This document shows, piece after piece, positions 51,740 through 60,134 of a stretch of DNA of 64,000 bases; position 1 is the first letter of the stretch, and each line of letters opens with the position of its first letter. The notes beneath the pieces are model-generated. The model saw nothing but the letters and a program-made list of their open reading frames with translations, did no database searches and was not told where the DNA came from. Position numbers and translations under genes: made by a program. The stretch is from JAKFWI01 sp031398975 (GTDB taxonomy: Bacteria > Pseudomonadota > Alphaproteobacteria > Caulobacterales > Aquidulcibacteraceae), in NCBI GenBank assembly GCA_031398975.1, contig JANNOI010000054.1:17025-81024 (forward strand), given 5' to 3'.

Positions 51740-51776
51740 GGCGTCGCGGGCTGCTCCGCGACGCCTTTTTCTTTTG
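51740..51776 (+). terminator. Strong rho-independent terminator after the BON gene
   Basis: GGCGTCGCGG (51740-51749) pairs perfectly with CCGCGACGCC (51756-51765) across a 6-base loop. A run of TTTTTCTTTT follows directly. It lies 22 bp after the BON stop and 36 bp from the uvrC stop on the other strand, so it isolates the BON gene and may also act on uvrC transcripts. Confidence 0.9.
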
Positions 51777-51800
51777 CGAGATAGGCGTGGGGCCGGGGCT

Positions 51801-53798
51801 TCAGCCCTTGTCGTGGAAATGGCCGTGGATGCGCCGGGCGAGCGGCTCGTTCACGCCCTCCACCTGCACCAATTCCCCGATATTGGCGCGCGCGACGCCC
51901 CGCGCGGAGCCGAACCGCTCCAGAAGAGCGCGCTTGCGGGCGGGGCCGACGCCCTCGATCTCGTCAAGCGGGCTTTTGCGGATATCTCCCGCGCGTTTGG
52001 CGCGGTGGGCGCCGATGGCGAAGCGGTGGGCCTCGTCGCGCAGCCGCTGGAGGTAATAAAGCACCGGGCTTTTCTCCTCCATCCGCCACGGCGGCTTGCC
52101 GGGCTGGAAGAAGCGCTCGCGGCCGGCGTCGCGGTCCTCGCCCTTGGCGATCGCCACCAGGGGCACCTCGCGCGGGGTGAGGCCAAGCTCGGCCAGGGTC
52201 TCGAGCGCGGCCTGCAATTGTCCCTGCCCGCCATCGATCACCACCAGATCGGGCCAGGCCGCGCCCTTCTCCTCCTTCGAGAAATCGACGCCGCCATCGC
52301 GTTCGCCGCTTTCGGGGGGGCGGTGGTCATCCGCCGGGCGGGGGGCCTTGCCGGCCTCGCGCAACAGGCGGGCGAAGCGCCGCTTCAGCACTTCGCGCAT
52401 CATGGCGTAATCGTCGCCGGGGGTCAGATCGACGCTGCGGATATTGAACTTGCGGTACTGGCTTTTCTCGAATCCCTCAGGCCCCGCGACGATGAAGGCG
52501 CCCACCGCATTGGTCCCCTGGATGTGGGAATTGTCGTACACCTCGATCCGCTCCGGCGTGCGGGGCAGGGCGAAGGCCTTCTCCACCCCATCCAGCAGCC
52601 GCGCCACGCTCGCGCCCTCCGCCATGCGCCGGCCCAGCGCTTCGCGCGCATTCATCACCGCCTGATCGACGATCTCCTTCTTCTCGCCCCGCTGGGCGCA
52701 GCGGATCTCAACCCTGCGGTCCGCCTTCAGGCTGAGCGCGGCCTCGAGCAGCGGGCATTCGCGCGGGGCCTCGGAAACCAGGATCAGTCCGGGCGGGGGC
52801 TTGTCATCGTAGAATTGCGCCATGAAGCTTTCGAGGATGTCGGCGGTGTCGGCGTCGCGTTCGTGGCGCGGGAAATAGGCGCGGTTGCCCCAGTTCTGGC
52901 CGGCGCGGAAGAAGAACACCTGGATGCAGCTCTGCCCGCCCTCGGCGTGGATGGCGAACAGATCGGCCTCCGCGAAGGTCTGGGGATTGATCCCTTGCGT
53001 GGCGCGGATGGCGGCCAGCGCGCGGATGCGATCGCGCAGGCGCGCGGCCTTCTCGAACTCCATGTGCTCGGACGCCTCGCGCATCTGCGCCGCCAGGCCC
53101 TCCTGCAGCTCGCTGGAGCGCCCGCGCAGAAAGGCCGAGGCGTCGGCCACCAGGCGCTGATAGTCCTCGCTCGCGATCAGGGCTGTGCACGGCCCCGAGC
53201 AGCGCTTGATCTGGTAGAGCATGCACGGCCGGGTGCGGGCGGCGTACGCGCTGTCGGTGCACGAGCGCAGCAGAAAGGCTTTCTGCAGCGTGTTTAGCGT
53301 GCGGTTAACCGCCCCGGCGGAGGCGAAGGGGCCGAAGAACTCGCCCTTGAAGCTCCGCGCGCCGCGATGCTTCTGGATGGCGGGGGCGGGATGGTCGGTG
53401 CGGATGGCGATCAGGGCGAAGCTCTTGTCGTCGCGCATCAGCACGTTGAAGCGCGGCTTCAGCCGCTTGATCAGATTGGCTTCCAGCAGCAGCGCCTCGG
53501 TCTCGGTGGCGGTGACCACGAATTCCATCGCCTGCGTTAGCTGGATCATGCGGGCGATATGGTTGCCGTGGCCGCGGCCTTGGGCGTATTGCGCGACGCG
53601 CGCCTTGAGGCTCTTGGCCTTGCCCACATAGAGCACCTCGCCCTCGGCCCCCAGCATGCGGTAGACGCCGGGCTTGGCGGGCAGGCGCTTCAGATAGTCG
53701 CCAATGAGGGCGGGGCCGCGCAGGCCAGCGCCCTGATCGCCATCGGGCGGCAGGGCGGTCAGGTCCGGCAGGGGAGGGTGATCGGCGGAGGCGGCCAT
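51801..53798 (-). CDS. uvrC: UvrABC excinuclease subunit C
   Basis: A 665-residue nucleotide-excision-repair endonuclease. The GIY-YIG domain is at the N-terminus (GVYRMLGAEGEVLYVGKAKSLKAR). The UVR/Zn-like Cys region CMLYQIKRCSGPC follows. The RNase-H-like C-terminal half has DNSHIQGTNAVGAFIV and LVVIDGGQGQL (catalytic Asp residues), and two helix-hairpin-helix motifs end the protein (IEGVGPARKRALLERFG). The layout is full length. It makes the incisions flanking lesions recognised by UvrAB. Confidence 0.96.
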   Translation of the reverse strand: MAASADHPPLPDLTALPPDGDQGAGLRGPALIGDYLKRLPAKPGVYRMLGAEGEVLYVGKAKSLKARVAQYAQGRGHGNHIARMIQLTQAMEFVVTATETEALLLEANLIKRLKPRFNVLMRDDKSFALIAIRTDHPAPAIQKHRGARSFKGEFFGPFASAGAVNRTLNTLQKAFLLRSCTDSAYAARTRPCMLYQIKRCSGPCTALIASEDYQRLVADASAFLRGRSSELQEGLAAQMREASEHMEFEKAARLRDRIRALAAIRATQGINPQTFAEADLFAIHAEGGQSCIQVFFFRAGQNWGNRAYFPRHERDADTADILESFMAQFYDDKPPPGLILVSEAPRECPLLEAALSLKADRRVEIRCAQRGEKKEIVDQAVMNAREALGRRMAEGASVARLLDGVEKAFALPRTPERIEVYDNSHIQGTNAVGAFIVAGPEGFEKSQYRKFNIRSVDLTPGDDYAMMREVLKRRFARLLREAGKAPRPADDHRPPESGERDGGVDFSKEEKGAAWPDLVVIDGGQGQLQAALETLAELGLTPREVPLVAIAKGEDRDAGRERFFQPGKPPWRMEEKSPVLYYLQRLRDEAHRFAIGAHRAKRAGDIRKSPLDEIEGVGPARKRALLERFGSARGVARANIGELVQVEGVNEPLARRIHGHFHDKG

Positions 53799-53934
53799 CG
53801 GGGCTTAGATAAGCCGATCCCGGGCCGTCCCCAACGCCGCGGCGAAGCGCCCTGCGCGAGGGGCCAAACGTGCGCGCTTGATGCGGACCGCCCGCCCGCC
53901 TACTTCTGGCGCAGCACGAGGAGCACGCCCCCTG

Positions 53935-54270
53935 ATGTCCGAACCTGCCGTTTTCGCCGCCATCCGCGCGCTCATCGCCGAGAATGAAGTCGTGCTGTTC
54001 ATGAAGGGCGGCAAATACGCTCCCCAATGCGGCTTTTCCAGCCTCGTGGTGCGCGTGCTCGACCATCTGGACGTGGACTTCAAGGACGTGAACGTGCTGG
54101 CCGATCCCGAGATTCGCCAGGGGGTGAAGGATTTCTCCGACTGGCCCACCGTGCCCCAGCTTTATGTGAAGGGCGAATTCGTCGGCGGGGCCGATATCGT
54201 CAAGGAAATGTTCGAGACCGGCGAGCTGCAGGCCTATCTGCAGGAAAAAGGTGTGCTCCAGGCCGCCTGA
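53935..54270 (+). CDS. grxD: Monothiol glutaredoxin (CGFS type)
   Basis: A 111-residue protein carrying [2Fe-2S] clusters. The active site is PQCGFS with Cys32. VVLFMKGGKYAPQCGFSS precedes it and DWPTVPQLYVKGEFVGGADI follows; both are family signatures. It normally partners BolA, which is encoded far away in this window (40123). A GAGGAG element lies upstream. It is convergent with a SnoaL-like gene. Confidence 0.95.
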   Translation: MSEPAVFAAIRALIAENEVVLFMKGGKYAPQCGFSSLVVRVLDHLDVDFKDVNVLADPEIRQGVKDFSDWPTVPQLYVKGEFVGGADIVKEMFETGELQAYLQEKGVLQAA

Positions 54271-54316
54271 AACTTTCCGCCTGCGGGTGAAGCGAGGGGA
54301 CAAGCGGGGGGGCGAA

Positions 54317-54340
54317 CGGGCGGCGCCGACGCGCCGCCCG
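54317..54340. terminator. GC-rich hairpin between convergent genes
   Basis: CGGGCGGCGC (54317-54326) pairs perfectly with GCGCCGCCCG (54331-54340) across 4 bases. There is no T-run on either side, so it may pause or end transcription in both directions only weakly. It lies between grxD and the SnoaL-like gene. Confidence 0.4.
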
Positions 54341-54347
54341 GCAGGCT

Positions 54348-54656
54348 TCAGCCCATTTTCACCGCTTGGCGGGAGATCAGGTCTCCGGCGAAATCGAAGG
54401 TCATGGTCACGGGGCCCATGGGGCCTTTGCCGCGGGCGATGACGACGCCGTTCTCCTCCACGACGGTGGGCGCGCCGCCGCCGCTGGGCATCTTCGTCAT
54501 CATGTCGAACATGCCGCGGATCTTGGCCTTGCCCTGCTGCGGGCCCATCGGGCTTTCCAGCACCGCATCGTCCGTGAAATAGGCGAGCGCGCCGTCCAGG
54601 TCCTTGGCTTCCAGGGCGGCCAGCATGCTTTCGACGGTGGTTTTCTGAGCGCTCAT
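54348..54656 (-). CDS. SnoaL-like (NTF2-fold) protein
   Basis: A 102-residue protein. TVESMLAALEAKDLDGALAYFTDDAVLESPM is the typical start of the SnoaL/ketosteroid-isomerase fold, followed by GKAKIRGMFDMM and beta strands (VVIARGKGPMGPVTMTFDF). The MSAQKTT start has a GGAAGCAAACG element upstream. It is convergent with grxD and in line with the Rieske gene. The ligand is unknown. Confidence 0.78.
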   Translation of the reverse strand: MSAQKTTVESMLAALEAKDLDGALAYFTDDAVLESPMGPQQGKAKIRGMFDMMTKMPSGGGAPTVVEENGVVIARGKGPMGPVTMTFDFAGDLISRQAVKMG

Positions 54657-54792
54657 CGTTTGCTTCCTCTCTTGGCGAATGGCGTTCGCGCTGTTTGAGG
54701 CTATCGGCGGGCTTTGCCAACCTAAGAAAACACCCGGGCCGCGCGCCATGCTCCAGCTTGGCGTTGGACGTTTCCCGGGCGCGCCTTGCGCC

Positions 54793-55830
54793 TCATTTTA
54801 TAAAGTCGCGCCCCGGATGGCTGCGGGGAAAGTCGCGCACATATTCAAGATACCGCCGGATCGGGGCGTCGGCCTCCGTCAGCACGTCGGGCCGGAAGCG
54901 CATCGTGTTCAGGATCGGGCGGTCTTCTGACTTCAGCTTGTCGCCGATCGCGGCGCCTTGGGCCAAGGCCGCGTCCGCGGCCGCGCGCGCGGCGGGGCTG
55001 TCATCGGGCAGCAATGCGCCGGCGACATCGAACACCTTGTTGCGGTTGCCGGGTATGGGGCAGTTGGCGGCCAGAAAGAAGGGCAGCGCCATGCCGTCCG
55101 GCGTCTCCCCGACCGGCCCCGAGGTGAAGATGTTGGCGCCGAACACCTCGATGCGCGAGCGCATGGACTGCCCGCCCGGCATGTCGGCCTGCTGGTCATA
55201 GCCGATGCGGCCCACGCCGACCTCCACCGGCCCCACCTGCAAGGCGAAGGGGATGCCGTGAACATGGCCGAGATGGGTCACGTCCATGGCGTTGGTGATC
55301 AGCACGAAGCTGTCATTCTCCTCGAAGCCGCCATGCTTGGCCTGGATGTCCAGCCGCTGGTCCCCCTGGGTCGGCCAATGCGGCAGGGGCAAGTCCGCCT
55401 CCACGCCGTTGAACGCCCAGATCAGCCCGACATGCTCGGCGGTCGGGTACGCGAACACGCGGGCGTTCGGCGGGATCGCCTCGCCTTCGGCGAGCGTCGG
55501 AAGGTGGGTGCAGCGCCCGTCAACGCCCTCATAGCCCCAGAAATGGAACGGGCAGTGCAGCCTCTCGCCCACCACCCGCCCGCCGGCGGTGAGGCGCGCG
55601 CCCAGATGGCGGCAAAACGGAGACACGACGTAGGGCGTCCCGCTCTCGCCTCGGAACACCGCCACGATCCCGTCCAGGAATTCCTCTTCCCGCACTTGCC
55701 CGGGCTTGACCGAGTCCGCCAGCGCCACGGGGTACCAGCAGCGGGGATAGCCGTGCTCGCCGCCGAAGGGCGCGATCTCGATCAGCGGGGGGCTTCGTTC
55801 AAACTTCGGTTCGGCGGAGGTGGCGGTCAT
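54793..55830 (-). CDS. Rieske non-heme iron oxygenase, alpha-subunit type
   Basis: A 345-residue protein. The Rieske centre is Cys73/His75 (FCRHLGA) and Cys93/His96 (CPFHFWGY). The catalytic iron site is Asn180-Asp183-His186-His191 in NAMDVTHLGHVHG. This layout fits single-component or aromatic ring-hydroxylating oxygenases. The substrate is unknown. It is divergent from a TonB-dependent receptor, separated by 205 bp with a perfect inverted repeat near the receptor start, suggesting shared control of uptake and oxidation of one compound. Confidence 0.9.
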   Translation of the reverse strand: MTATSAEPKFERSPPLIEIAPFGGEHGYPRCWYPVALADSVKPGQVREEEFLDGIVAVFRGESGTPYVVSPFCRHLGARLTAGGRVVGERLHCPFHFWGYEGVDGRCTHLPTLAEGEAIPPNARVFAYPTAEHVGLIWAFNGVEADLPLPHWPTQGDQRLDIQAKHGGFEENDSFVLITNAMDVTHLGHVHGIPFALQVGPVEVGVGRIGYDQQADMPGGQSMRSRIEVFGANIFTSGPVGETPDGMALPFFLAANCPIPGNRNKVFDVAGALLPDDSPAARAAADAALAQGAAIGDKLKSEDRPILNTMRFRPDVLTEADAPIRRYLEYVRDFPRSHPGRDFIK

Positions 55831-55993
55831 GGCCCGACCTTAGGCGGCGATCGATTGTTCCGACAAGCCTTTAGTCTCCGGCCCGGGCGCGCTTGAATGT
55901 TAGTGTTGTTACGAAACACCCGCTGGGTATGCAAACCCTGTTGATCGTTTCAAAGCGCCCGCCCAGCGGGCGCGCGAGCCGGGCGGCGTATAA

Positions 55994-56011
55994 GTTTCGC
56001 GGACGCGAAAC
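55994..56011. promoter_or_regulatory. Perfect 8-bp inverted repeat upstream of the TonB-dependent receptor
   Basis: GTTTCGCG (55994-56001) and CGCGAAAC (56004-56011) are perfect complements with a 2-base spacer, 25 bp before the receptor ATG. It looks like an operator for a dimeric regulator. It is not a terminator because no T-run follows and it lies upstream of a gene. The binding protein is unknown. Confidence 0.45.
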
Positions 56012-56035
56012 ACGATAATGATTGAGGGGAGGACC

Positions 56036-58210
56036 ATGAAAACGAAACGTTTTCTGCATTTGATCGCGTGCGCGGCGCCCGCCGCCATCCTGGCCGGCGC
56101 GTCCGGCGTCTGGGCCCAGGAGGCTCCGGCGGAACGGGACGTGGCGGTCGACACCATCATCGTCACCGCACAAAAGCGCGCGGTTGATCTGCAGGACGTG
56201 CCCCTCGCCGTCAGCGCCTATACCGGAGCGACCCTGGAGGCGCTGGGCGTTCAGGATCTGGAGCAGGCGTCCTATCTGGCTCCTAACTTCGTGTTGGAAT
56301 CGGGCGCCACGTCGAATGACACGCGCATCGCCTCGCGCGGGATCGCCGCCGCCAGTATCATTCTGGGACAGCCCGAGGCCGTCGGCGTGTTTGTGGACGG
56401 CGTCTACGTACCGGGCCGAAACGTCGCGAATCTTGACTTGCTCGACGTAGAGCGGGTGGAGGTTTTGCGCGGACCCCAGGGCACCTTGTTTGGCCGCAAC
56501 ACAACTGCGGGGGCCCTCAACATCACCACCCGCGAACCCGGCGGGGAGCTTGCGGGCTCCGCCGCCGTCGAGATTGGCGATTATGAGACAACGCGCGTGC
56601 GGGCTTCGCTCAGCGGGCCGCTCACCGACGCACTGGGGGTGCAGATCGGCGGGTTCGTCGAGGAGCATCGCGGCTCGGTCTATAATACCGCCACGGGCGA
56701 ATATGCGGGCAGCGGCGAGTCCGGCATGGTGCGGGCAGGGCTGGTTCTGGCCCCCGCCGAGGCTATGTGGAGCGCGCGGCTGACAGGCGATTACGCCGCC
56801 GACGACAACATCTCCGGCGCGCTGTCTCCCCGGCCGTTCACCCGCGAAACGGCGCAGGAAAACAGCACCGACAATCAGCACACGTCGAGCCTCGCCTTGA
56901 CGTACACCCACGATTTCGGCGTCGCCAATCTGACCGCCATCACGGGCTGGCGCTCTTACGTCCAGAAGCGCTTTTCCGACGTCGACAACACCGTCACCCC
57001 AGGGGCCCTCGCCTCGGAATCGGGGGAGCGGCAGGAGAGCGAGCAGATCAGCCAGGAGCTGCGGCTGACGTCGAAGAATAGCGGTCGCTTCACGTGGCTC
57101 GCGGGCGTCTATGCAAGCCGCGAAGACATCAATCAGGACACCGTCCTGACTCTGGCGCAGGTGTTCCCCGTTTTCGGCGCCTATACCGCCCGCACCCGGT
57201 TTGAACAAACCAACGACAATTGGGCCGTGTTCGCCCAGGGCACCTATTCCCTGACCGAGCGCCTGCACCTGACCGCGGGACTGCGCCATTCCTCCGACGA
57301 TAAAGACACAACGAGCACGACGATCGGCGAGATTCCGGGCTTGTTGACCCCCGGCGTGAGCACCCGCACCACCGGAGACAGCGCGACGACGCCGCTGTTG
57401 AACGTCCGCTACGAATTCACGCCGGATATCTCGGGCTACCTCTCCTACGCCGAGGGCTACAAAGAGGGCGCAGTCAACAGCCGGGAGCTCACCGGCAACC
57501 TCGCGGCCTTTCAGGTCATCGAGCCCGAGAGGGCGGTCAATTACGAGGCGGGGCTGAAATCGATCCTGTTCGAGGACCGGCTGCGGCTCAATGTGGCGGT
57601 GTTCTACATCGACTATGAGAAACTGCAGGTTCAGGTGGATGATCCCGCCGCCACCGTGCGCCTCATCCGCAACGCGCCCGAGGCGCACAGTCAGGGCGTT
57701 GAGGTGGAATGGAATGCGCGCCTGACGGACGCGATTTCGCTGGACGGCTCCATCGGCTATGCCGACGCCAAATACGATGACTTTGACAATTGCGCGAGTT
57801 CGGGGTTCGGCGCCTCGAGCTTCGCGATCAGCTGCGACGGCAACACGCTGGCCAACGCGCCGGACTTGACCGGCAGCCTGTCGGTGCGGGTGAACCAGCC
57901 GCTGACAGAGACCTACGCCCTTACCGGCGGGATCAGCTACAATTATCGCGGCGTCACCTATTTCTCCTCCGACAATCGCGACGCTCTGCGGCGCCCCGCC
58001 TACGAATTGGTGGACGCCGATATCGGCGTGGCGCACTCCAAGGGCTGGGCGCTGACGGCGTGGGTCAAGAACCTGTTAGACGAGGATTATGCAAGCATCA
58101 TCAGCGAAGGCTCCCCCACCGTCTACCGCTCCACCGATGCCGACCAATTGATCCTGAGCATCGCCGGCAAGCCGCAAACCTTCGGCGCGCGGCTCTCCGC
58201 GAAGTTCTGA
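56036..58210 (+). CDS. TonB-dependent outer-membrane receptor
   Basis: A 724-residue protein with a signal peptide (about 1-28, ending WAQ). DTIIVTAQKRAVDLQDVPLAVSAYTG is a TonB-box/plug start. The plug has GLFRGPQG-like VEVLRGPQGTLFGRNTTAGALNITTREPGG. Twenty or so beta strands form the barrel, ending FGARLSAKF with the terminal Phe. The family is common in caulobacteria and sphingomonads for uptake of diverse organics. The substrate may match the adjacent Rieske oxygenase. A GGGGAGG ribosome site precedes the ATG. Confidence 0.93.
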   Translation: MKTKRFLHLIACAAPAAILAGASGVWAQEAPAERDVAVDTIIVTAQKRAVDLQDVPLAVSAYTGATLEALGVQDLEQASYLAPNFVLESGATSNDTRIASRGIAAASIILGQPEAVGVFVDGVYVPGRNVANLDLLDVERVEVLRGPQGTLFGRNTTAGALNITTREPGGELAGSAAVEIGDYETTRVRASLSGPLTDALGVQIGGFVEEHRGSVYNTATGEYAGSGESGMVRAGLVLAPAEAMWSARLTGDYAADDNISGALSPRPFTRETAQENSTDNQHTSSLALTYTHDFGVANLTAITGWRSYVQKRFSDVDNTVTPGALASESGERQESEQISQELRLTSKNSGRFTWLAGVYASREDINQDTVLTLAQVFPVFGAYTARTRFEQTNDNWAVFAQGTYSLTERLHLTAGLRHSSDDKDTTSTTIGEIPGLLTPGVSTRTTGDSATTPLLNVRYEFTPDISGYLSYAEGYKEGAVNSRELTGNLAAFQVIEPERAVNYEAGLKSILFEDRLRLNVAVFYIDYEKLQVQVDDPAATVRLIRNAPEAHSQGVEVEWNARLTDAISLDGSIGYADAKYDDFDNCASSGFGASSFAISCDGNTLANAPDLTGSLSVRVNQPLTETYALTGGISYNYRGVTYFSSDNRDALRRPAYELVDADIGVAHSKGWALTAWVKNLLDEDYASIISEGSPTVYRSTDADQLILSIAGKPQTFGARLSAKF

Positions 58211-58216
58211 CAAGCG

Positions 58217-58251
58217 CCGGCCCGGGGCGCGCGGGGGCTCCGGGCCGGTTT
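58217..58251 (+). terminator. Hairpin after the TonB-dependent receptor
   Basis: CCGGCCCGG (58217-58225) pairs with CCGGGCCGG (58240-58248), followed by TTTGACTT. The loop is 14 bases and GC-rich. It separates the receptor gene from the convergent nitroreductase. Confidence 0.5.
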
Positions 58252-58255
58252 GACT

Positions 58256-58849
58256 TCAAGGCTCGCCGGGCGGCAGGCGGCCCTCGAAGGCGATTTCGCC
58301 CAGGGGCTTGCGGTCGCTCGGGGTTTCGCGCTCGCGCAGCTTCGGGGGCAGGCGCGCGGGATCGCCCCGGCGGCCGATGGCGATCGCGGCCTGCACGCTG
58401 TAGGGCCCCGACGCGCCCACCACCGCCAGCACGGCCGGCGCGTCAAACGCGCTCATGGCGTGCGCGACCAGCCCGTCGCTTTCGGCCTGCAGCGCCAGGA
58501 ACGCCCATGCGGCTCCGGCGTCGAAGGCGTGGCTTGCCGCTTCCGTTTCCTCCGCGCCAGCGCGCGGTTTGAGGCGGGTCCGGGACAACAGATAAACGAG
58601 CGCCGAGGCCTCCGGGGCCCAGGTCTGGTTGAAGGCGTGCAGCGGCGCCACAAATTCGGCCCAGGCAGGGTCTTCCCGGTGGCGATAGACGAAGCGCCAG
58701 GGCTGGGAATTGAACGCCGAGGGCGCCCAGCGCGCCGCCTCGAACAGGGCCAGCAAAGCCTCCGTGGCGATCGGCTCGGGCGCGAACGCCCGCGAAGACC
58801 AGCGCGAAAGCAGGCGGGGGTCGATGGCGTACTCGCTGCGTCTTTCCAT
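58256..58849 (-). CDS. Nitroreductase family protein
   Basis: A 197-residue FMN enzyme. WSSRAFAPEPIATEALLALFEAARWAPSAFNSQPWRFV is the conserved FMN-binding N-terminal region. LALQAESDGLVAHAM (position of the second FMN loop) and a C-terminal helix follow. The start MERRSEYAIDPRLLSRW is chosen over longer frames. The physiological substrate is unknown. It is divergent from ada, which begins 120 bp away. Confidence 0.88.
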   Translation of the reverse strand: MERRSEYAIDPRLLSRWSSRAFAPEPIATEALLALFEAARWAPSAFNSQPWRFVYRHREDPAWAEFVAPLHAFNQTWAPEASALVYLLSRTRLKPRAGAEETEAASHAFDAGAAWAFLALQAESDGLVAHAMSAFDAPAVLAVVGASGPYSVQAAIAIGRRGDPARLPPKLRERETPSDRKPLGEIAFEGRLPPGEP

Positions 58850-58969
58850 GATCGGGCGTTCCTTTCCGTACTTCGGGGCATATTTCGCGCGATTGCACCG
58901 CAAGGATCGGGATGCGGCGGGCGCACGCGTCGCCCATAGCTGCACCACGCTACCGGAAGGAGACAAGAC

Positions 58970-60106
58970 GTGAGCAGCCAAGCGGCGCACGATCAGGCAG
59001 AAACCGAAGCCGACCCGCGCTGGAGCAAGGTCGTGACCCGGGACCGGGCCGCGGACGGCGAATTCTTCTATTCGGTAAAGACGACGGGCGTCTATTGCCG
59101 GCCGAGCTGCGCGGCCCGGCTGGCCAACCCGAAGAATGTGCGATTTCACGCCACCCGCGCCGAGGCCGAGCACGCCGGCTTCCGCCCCTGCAAGCGCTGC
59201 AAGCCGGATGAGCCGCCGCTGCGCCAGCAGCACGCCGCGCTCGTCGCCGACGCCTGCCGGCGGATCGAGGCCGCCGAAACCGCTCCGCCCCTGGCGAGCC
59301 TGGCGCGGGCCGCCGGCTTAAGCCCCCACCATTTCCACCGGGTGTTCAAGGCCGCCACCGGCGTGACCCCGCGCGCCTACGCCGCCGCCCACCGGACGCG
59401 GAAGGTCCAGGCGGGCCTCACCCGCGGCGCCGCGGTGACCGAGGCGATGTACGGGGCCGGGTTCAACGCGCCCAGCCGCTTCTACGAGACTTCCGACGCC
59501 GTCCTGGGGATGACGCCCCGGCGCTACCGCAACGGGGGCGCGGACGCGCGGATCCGCTTTGCGGTGGGCGAGAGCGCGCTCGGCGCCATCCTGGTGGCGG
59601 CGAGCGAGAAGGGCGTGTGCGCCATCCTGATCGGGGACGATCCCGAAGCCCTGGTGCGCGACCTCCAGGACCGCTTCGCCAAGGCGGAATTGATCGGCGC
59701 CGACGCCGCCTTCGAGGCCACCGTCGCCAAGGTGGTGGGGTTCGTCGAGGCGCCGGGGATCGGGCTCGACCTGCCGCTCGACGTGCGGGGCACCGCGTTC
59801 CAGCAGCGCGTCTGGCGGGCGCTTCGCGACATTCCGGCCGGGCGCACGGCGAGCTATGCGGAGCTCGCGCGCACGATAGGGGCGCCCAAATCCGTCCGCG
59901 CCGTGGCCCAGGCCTGCGCCGCCAACGCGCTCGCCGTAGCCATCCCCTGCCACCGCGTGGTCCGCAATGACGGCGCGCTCTCGGGCTATCGCTGGGGGGT
60001 GGAGCGCAAGCGGGCGCTGCTCGCGCGCGAAGCCGGGCAGATCCCGGAAACCGAATCCAAGGAAACCGAACCGGGCGCGCAAGCGTTGCAAGACGTAAAG
60101 GTGTAG
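58970..60106 (+). CDS. ada: Bifunctional Ada: methylphosphotriester repair / O6-methylguanine methyltransferase / regulator
   Basis: A 378-residue protein with full Ada layout. The N-terminal zinc domain has TGVYCRPSCAARL and FRPCKRCKP (Cys43, Cys47 and two more), where the first Cys accepts methyl from phosphotriesters. An AraC-type HTH follows (LASLARAAGLSPHHFHRVFKAATGVTP). The C-terminal methyltransferase has PCHRVVRNDGALSGYRWG with the active Cys. GTG start. It should sense and repair alkylation damage. It precedes ku by 28 bp. Confidence 0.95.
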   Translation: MSSQAAHDQAETEADPRWSKVVTRDRAADGEFFYSVKTTGVYCRPSCAARLANPKNVRFHATRAEAEHAGFRPCKRCKPDEPPLRQQHAALVADACRRIEAAETAPPLASLARAAGLSPHHFHRVFKAATGVTPRAYAAAHRTRKVQAGLTRGAAVTEAMYGAGFNAPSRFYETSDAVLGMTPRRYRNGGADARIRFAVGESALGAILVAASEKGVCAILIGDDPEALVRDLQDRFAKAELIGADAAFEATVAKVVGFVEAPGIGLDLPLDVRGTAFQQRVWRALRDIPAGRTASYAELARTIGAPKSVRAVAQACAANALAVAIPCHRVVRNDGALSGYRWGVERKRALLAREAGQIPETESKETEPGAQALQDVKV

Positions 60107-60134
60107 GCCCCCGGCGGGGCCCCCGGAGCAGACC

